Below, in pieces: positions 14,506 to 18,111 of a stretch of DNA of 18,111 nucleotides (its first letter is position 1; every line of letters starts with the position of its first letter). This DNA comes from an uncultured Planctomycetaceae bacterium (GTDB lineage Bacteria > Planctomycetota > Planctomycetia > Pirellulales > Pirellulaceae): assembly GCA_903921945.1 (NCBI GenBank), contig CAIXSC010000299.1:1-18111 (forward strand), given 5' to 3'. The notes below the pieces were generated by a model. That model ran no database searches. It was given only the letters and a program-made list of their open reading frames with translations, and was not told the origin of the DNA. A program made the position numbers and the translations under genes.

Positions 14506-16551
14506 TTACCGGGTTTCAATCACGCATTGAGGCAGCGCGGCGCGAAGCCGTTTCACGCCATCTTCCGTGACCATCTTCAAGCCGCTTAGCGTGAGCTTCT
14601 TCAGTGATTTCGACGCCGCGAGCGCTTGCAGCCCTTGGTCGGTGACCTGAGCGCTCCCCAAGCGGAATTCAGCGAGCTGCGGCATCGCCGCGATCGCCGG
14701 CAGCGCGGCATCGGTGACGGTCGGCGCATGGGACGCGTCCAGGATCTTCAAGGTCGCGATTTTCGCGGCGTGGGCCAAACCGACTGCCGTGGCCTGATTG
14801 TCGAGCAGCGCGAGATCCTCGATCGGCGCCTTCACCAGCGCTGACACCGCCTCGCCCGAACTCTCCTTGTGCGTACTGCCGATGCCACAGCGTTTTAGGC
14901 GCGTCTGCTTCGCCAACGCGGCGGCTCCCGCGTCGGTGAACTTGGTGTGGGCGAACCACAAGCGGTCGGCGATCGGCACTTCGGCAATGGCTGCCAACCC
15001 CGCGTCGTTCAATGGCGTGAAATGGAAATTCACCGTCTCCAGTTTCTTCAACGCCCGAAGATACGAGAACCCAGTGCCCGTGCATTGCGTCGATGCCAAT
15101 CCCAGATTGCGCAGCTCCGTGAAGCCCGCCAAATGTTCGAGCGCCGCGTCCGCAACCGGTGTAAGGGTCAGATTGAGCTCGCGAAGGCCCGTGAGCGATT
15201 GCAGATGACGCAGCCCGTCGCCTTGAATCGCGCAATTGGACAGGTCTAGCTTCTTCACCGTTGTGGCCTGGGACAACTTCGCAAGCCACGCATCTTGGAC
15301 CGCCTCGTTGCGGCCGCCCTTCCCTTTCAATGGATTGTTGCCGTTGTACAAATCGATCGCCGTCGGCACGTCCAGCAGCGAGGTTCCCATATCAGCCAAC
15401 GCAACGTACAACCACGCGGGACCGCCAGGCGAAAGCGTCAGCTTGCCGCCTACGGCATCCACATCGGCCGCCAATTGGCTGATCGCCGCGCGGCTTTCAA
15501 GGGCCCGTGCAACCTCGGGAAGCAGGGTTTTTGCTTTGGCCCGCAGTTCGTCGTCGCTGATCGAGGCCGCAATCGCCGCTCGCTCCGTGGCGAGACGCTC
15601 CGTGGCGGAACTGTCGCCGGGACGGGGAACCGCGACGATCGCCGACAGCCGCTCCCGATCCTCACGCGAGACCTTCAAAAGACTAAGGACACGGTCCAGG
15701 TATCGTTGCTGCGCCGGATCGAGGTTGTCAAATCCTTGAGCGGATGGCGGCAGTCCCAAGGCGTGGCGCATCGCATTGTGCGCGAGATACTTTCCGTGAC
15801 TATGTGTCAGGTGAATTCCGTCGCGGTAAAGCTCCGCGAGATCCTTGATCGGCGCTCGGCCCGCCGCGATGTCGTCGGCGATGACCGCCAGTAGATTCTG
15901 GGCGAATGTTTGACGCAATTCGCGGCCCGGATGCAGCCGCCGCAATTCAGCGACGAGCGCCCGAAGATAGCCCGGGCTATGGGTCATTTGCGACGGTTGC
16001 GCGTAACTTGCGAATTCGTCGGCCCGTTTTTCGTGATACGCCCAACCCGAGTGGATGACGAACACGGCGGACGGCTGCATTTTCATCCAACGGTCAATCA
16101 CCTCGACGTCCTGGGCGAGCGTTGTGCCGTAATGCGGCTGGACTGAAACGACATCGTACTTTTCATCACGCAGCGCCTCCGTCCAAATCCGCGATTCCTT
16201 GACGCACGGTTTGTCCGGGTTCGCGAAAATCGCCGTCAGCGGCACGCCGCAGTCCACGTGCCACTGAACTCGACTTCCCATCCGGCTCGGAACCGTGTCC
16301 CACGTTAACGAATTGCCGATTAGGTAGCACCGCGGTCCAGCCGGTTCGTCCGCGTTCGCAATCGAGCCCCCCGCCGCCAGTGCGAGAATGCCCGCTATCG
16401 CGACAGCGACAATGCCGACGATGCTGACGAGCCCGCCGACCCGTTGCATTGGCAAACAATGGGAGCTTCCCCCACGGAGCGCATGAACGATTGGCTGAGC
16501 GGCCGCAAAACGCCCTAACTGTCGAAGTTGTCTTCCGGCTGTGAATGTCAT
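14506..16551 (-). CDS. Exported SGNH-hydrolase-like protein with C-terminal leucine-rich repeats
   Basis: The protein has 681 residues from ATG 16551, which is preceded by an AAGGGCGG ribosome-binding-like stretch. The frame extends to 16713, but that part overlaps the divergent gene. A long n-region and a hydrophobic core (~40-65) ending ANA-DE form a signal peptide. Residues ~74-260 look like an SGNH/GDSL esterase fold: block I is YLIGNSLTWDTV with Ser81 in GNS, and the final block is DGIHLTHSHG with Asp244 and His247. A charged helical region follows (~290-390). About nine leucine-rich repeats of ~24 residues run from ~430 to the end (for example KKLDLSNCAIQGDGLRHLQSL and RELNLTLTPVADAALEHLAGF). 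Family members de-esterify carbohydrates or lipids. The LRR part probably binds a protein or glycan. The substrate is unknown. It is the first gene of the four-gene minus-strand run. Confidence 0.85.
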   Translation of the reverse strand: MTFTAGRQLRQLGRFAAAQPIVHALRGGSSHCLPMQRVGGLVSIVGIVAVAIAGILALAAGGSIANADEPAGPRCYLIGNSLTWDTVPSRMGSRVQWHVDCGVPLTAIFANPDKPCVKESRIWTEALRDEKYDVVSVQPHYGTTLAQDVEVIDRWMKMQPSAVFVIHSGWAYHEKRADEFASYAQPSQMTHSPGYLRALVAELRRLHPGRELRQTFAQNLLAVIADDIAAGRAPIKDLAELYRDGIHLTHSHGKYLAHNAMRHALGLPPSAQGFDNLDPAQQRYLDRVLSLLKVSREDRERLSAIVAVPRPGDSSATERLATERAAIAASISDDELRAKAKTLLPEVARALESRAAISQLAADVDAVGGKLTLSPGGPAWLYVALADMGTSLLDVPTAIDLYNGNNPLKGKGGRNEAVQDAWLAKLSQATTVKKLDLSNCAIQGDGLRHLQSLTGLRELNLTLTPVADAALEHLAGFTELRNLGLASTQCTGTGFSYLRALKKLETVNFHFTPLNDAGLAAIAEVPIADRLWFAHTKFTDAGAAALAKQTRLKRCGIGSTHKESSGEAVSALVKAPIEDLALLDNQATAVGLAHAAKIATLKILDASHAPTVTDAALPAIAAMPQLAEFRLGSAQVTDQGLQALAASKSLKKLTLSGLKMVTEDGVKRLRAALPQCVIETR

Positions 16552-16580
16552 TGTCCGCCCTTCTTGGAATCGACGATAAT
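16551..16580 (+). promoter_or_regulatory. Possible promoter toward the beta-lactamase-fold gene
   Basis: TTGTCC at 16551-16556 (four of six matches to a -35 box) and GATAAT at 16575-16580 (five of six to a -10 box) are separated by 18 nt in the 133-nt divergent gap. The match is fair for a housekeeping promoter, but planctomycete promoters are poorly defined. Confidence 0.3.
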
Positions 16581-16594
16581 TCGCTTCGGCCGAC

Positions 16595-16609
16595 TCGATC
16601 TTGGATCGA
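16595..16609. promoter_or_regulatory. TCGATC-TTG-GATCGA dyad in divergent gap
   Basis: A perfect 6-bp inverted repeat with a 3-nt centre lies between the divergent SGNH-LRR and beta-lactamase-fold genes. It sits just downstream of the possible plus-strand promoter. It could be an operator shared by both genes. No regulator is assigned. Confidence 0.3.
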
Positions 16610-16684
16610 ACCATTGGCTCTTCGGAAAGAACGTTGCCAATCCTATCCGTCGGATTGCCACCGCCACTCGCAGGACCGCCCCGC

Positions 16685-17962
16685 ATGCCCCGTTTTCCTA
16701 ACCGCAGCCTCATTGTAGCCGCGAAGTATCCCGGCCTGGCACGTTGTCTTCAAGCCGCGCTCCGAGCAGGCTCGCGATCCATGATGGCCGCGGCGCTTGT
16801 GACCCTCGCTGGGCTGATCGCAGCGCCGCCGTTCGCACTTCGGACCGCGGCCGCAGCCGAATCATGGAAAGAAGAGTTGACGGCGCTGATCGCACGCCAT
16901 CCGGGCGAAGTCGCCGTCGCGATCAAGGATCTGCGCGACGGCGAGTCGTTTGCGCATCGGGCCAACGAGCCGATGCCGACAGCCAGTTTGATCAAGTTTC
17001 CCGTCATGGCGGAGGCCTACCGACAGTCGGTCGCTGGCCAGTTGTCGCTCGCGACACCCGTCGAGTTGCGCGATGAGGACAAAGTGCCCGGATCCGGGAT
17101 TCTGACGACTCACTTCTCTTCCGGCGCCACTTTTTCGCTGCGGGATGCGGTGCGCATGATGATCGCTTGGTCGGATAACACGGCAACGAACTTGGTTATC
17201 GACCGCATCGGACTGGCGTCGACTTCGCGTTTCATGAACGAACTCGGATGCCCGGAAACGCAACTGCACTCCAAGGTGTTCCGCCGAGACACATCGATCG
17301 CGCCCGAGCGTAGCCGTCAGTTTGGCATCGGCAGCACGACCGCGAACGATATGATTCGTTTGTTGGAACGCTTGCACCGTCGCGAACTGGTCGACGCCGC
17401 GTCAAGCGAAGCGATGCTCGAACATCTGCGCGCATGCCAAGACGCCACAACCTTGCCGAGCGGTGTTCCCGCGACTGTGCGGGTGGCTCACAAGACGGGC
17501 GCGGTAACCGGCGTTCGGACCGACGCGGGATTGCTCGAACTGCCCGGTCGCGCCATCGCCGTCTGTGTGTTGACCCGCAACAATCGGCGGCAAGCCGACT
17601 CCAACGCCGATCCGGGCGAGCAACTGTGCGAACGGATCGCCCGTGTCGTCTACACGCGGTTCCGCCCCTCTGACGCCGAGCAGGCACGATTAGCGGGCGA
17701 ATCCCGCCAGAGCTTCGCGATGGGGGACTCGGGCGAGCACGTTCGATCGCTCCAAATGCGATTGAACGCCGCACTGCGTCCCGCGACCAAAACCCCGGAC
17801 ACCTCATGGGAACCGCTCGACGAGGATGGCGAATTCGGACCGGCCACCCGAGCGGCCGTCGAACGCTGGCAGCGTCGCGAGGGCTTCGCTCCGACGGGCC
17901 GCATCAGCCCGACGGAATGGCAACGGCTAGGAAAGCAGTTCACCACCATGAATGAACGATGA
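16685..17962 (+). CDS. Class A beta-lactamase-fold serine hydrolase fused to a peptidoglycan-binding domain
   Basis: The protein has 425 residues from ATG 16685. ATG 16781 (MMAAALVTLAGLI) would leave a short signal peptide and is a real alternative. A signal peptide ends near AAAAES (~58). Residues ~60-325 carry the beta-lactamase/transpeptidase signatures: SLIK (Ser101, Lys104), SDN (Ser163-Asn165) and KTG (Lys270-Gly272). The omega-loop segment RRDTSIAPERSRQ (~200-212) lacks the canonical ExxLN, so the deacylating Glu166 equivalent is not evident. Efficient beta-lactam hydrolysis is therefore doubtful. The C-terminus (~346-420: MGDSGEHVRSLQMRLN, then DGEFGPATRAAVERWQ and GRISPTEW) is a PG_binding_1-type domain that should hold the enzyme on peptidoglycan. 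It acts in the periplasm or at the envelope, as either a lactamase or a penicillin-binding-like peptidase. It is divergent from the SGNH-LRR gene. A heptamer array starts 5 nt after its stop. Confidence 0.9.
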   Translation: MPRFPNRSLIVAAKYPGLARCLQAALRAGSRSMMAAALVTLAGLIAAPPFALRTAAAAESWKEELTALIARHPGEVAVAIKDLRDGESFAHRANEPMPTASLIKFPVMAEAYRQSVAGQLSLATPVELRDEDKVPGSGILTTHFSSGATFSLRDAVRMMIAWSDNTATNLVIDRIGLASTSRFMNELGCPETQLHSKVFRRDTSIAPERSRQFGIGSTTANDMIRLLERLHRRELVDAASSEAMLEHLRACQDATTLPSGVPATVRVAHKTGAVTGVRTDAGLLELPGRAIAVCVLTRNNRRQADSNADPGEQLCERIARVVYTRFRPSDAEQARLAGESRQSFAMGDSGEHVRSLQMRLNAALRPATKTPDTSWEPLDEDGEFGPATRAAVERWQRREGFAPTGRISPTEWQRLGKQFTTMNER

Positions 17963-17966
17963 GTAG

Positions 17967-18111
17967 GTTGCCAGTTGCCAGTTGCCAGTTGCTGGTTGCT
18001 GGTTGCTAGTTGCTAGTTGCTAGTTGCTAGTTGCTAGTTGCTGGTTGCTAGTTGCTAGTTGCTAGTTGCCAGTTGCCAGTTGCCAGTTGCTGGTTGCTGG
18101 TTGCTGGTTGC
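17967..18111 (+). repeat. Heptameric tandem repeat array GTTGCYR (20 full units, runs off window)
   Basis: Twenty complete 7-bp units and a partial one follow the stop codon without interruption. Only the last two bases vary, in blocks: CCA x3, CTG x2, CTA x5, CTG x1, CTA x3, CCA x3, CTG x3 (last three bases of each unit). The blockwise order suggests duplication of multi-unit segments or gene conversion rather than random point change. Heptameric tandem repeats between genes are known in cyanobacteria and some other bacteria. The right boundary is not visible. Confidence 0.97.

Noticed and set aside
16552..16713. N-terminal extension of the SGNH-LRR protein to 16713
   Set aside because: It would overlap the divergent gene's start. 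The extension is non-conserved in character, and ATG 16551 already leaves a long n-region before the signal peptide.
17967..18111. Heptamer array considered as a CRISPR
   Set aside because: The repeats are 7 bp with no spacers, and no cas gene is nearby.

Overview
The window (18.1 kb, strongly GC-rich) reads as planctomycete chromosome, probably from the Pirellulales side of the phylum. This is an inference. It rests on a 3,061-residue exported protein of no recognised family with Gly/Met-rich tracts, on long n-regions ahead of the signal peptides, on an SGNH-hydrolase/leucine-rich-repeat fusion, and on a motif resembling the planctomycete-enriched DUF1559 proteins. I saw no tRNA, rRNA, transposase, CRISPR or phage gene, and no gene-free stretch longer than 300 bases.

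Left block, + strand (1-10486). The 3' end of an unrecognised Pro/Ser/Thr/Glu-rich gene, with eight 24-bp repeats, overlaps by 8 nt the start of a giant gene (613-9798). A HAD-family phosphatase follows 22 nt later. The tight spacing and good Shine-Dalgarno sequences suggest one transcript. The giant protein consists of two homologous halves in the same order. Each has a motif near a conserved YS, a long beta-rich region, an LPAGA-x-LW motif, a Gly/Met- or Met/Pro/Gly-rich stretch, a conserved juxtamembrane strand and a transmembrane helix. The halves are joined by a short basic loop and a second signal-like helix. It looks like two tandem membrane-anchored paralogues fused into one reading frame.

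Middle and right block, - strand (16551 down to 10604). Four genes run in one direction: an exported SGNH-hydrolase-like protein with a C-terminal leucine-rich repeat domain, a membrane-anchored GTPase, an Rrf2-family regulator of the NsrR type, and an exported single-haem c-type cytochrome-like protein. The regulator has Asp8 and three Cys in the NsrR arrangement. An inverted repeat just upstream of it resembles the NsrR operator. Regulation of the regulator and cytochrome by nitric oxide is therefore plausible. The convergent gap at 10487-10603 contains two hairpins without U-tracts.

Far right, + strand (16685-17962). Divergent from the SGNH-LRR gene lies an exported class A beta-lactamase-fold protein fused to a C-terminal peptidoglycan-binding domain. 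It has SxxK, SDN and KTG but no recognisable ExxLN omega-loop motif, so it may be a cell-wall enzyme rather than a resistance enzyme. Its stop codon is followed by an uninterrupted array of the heptamer GTTGCYR that runs off the window.
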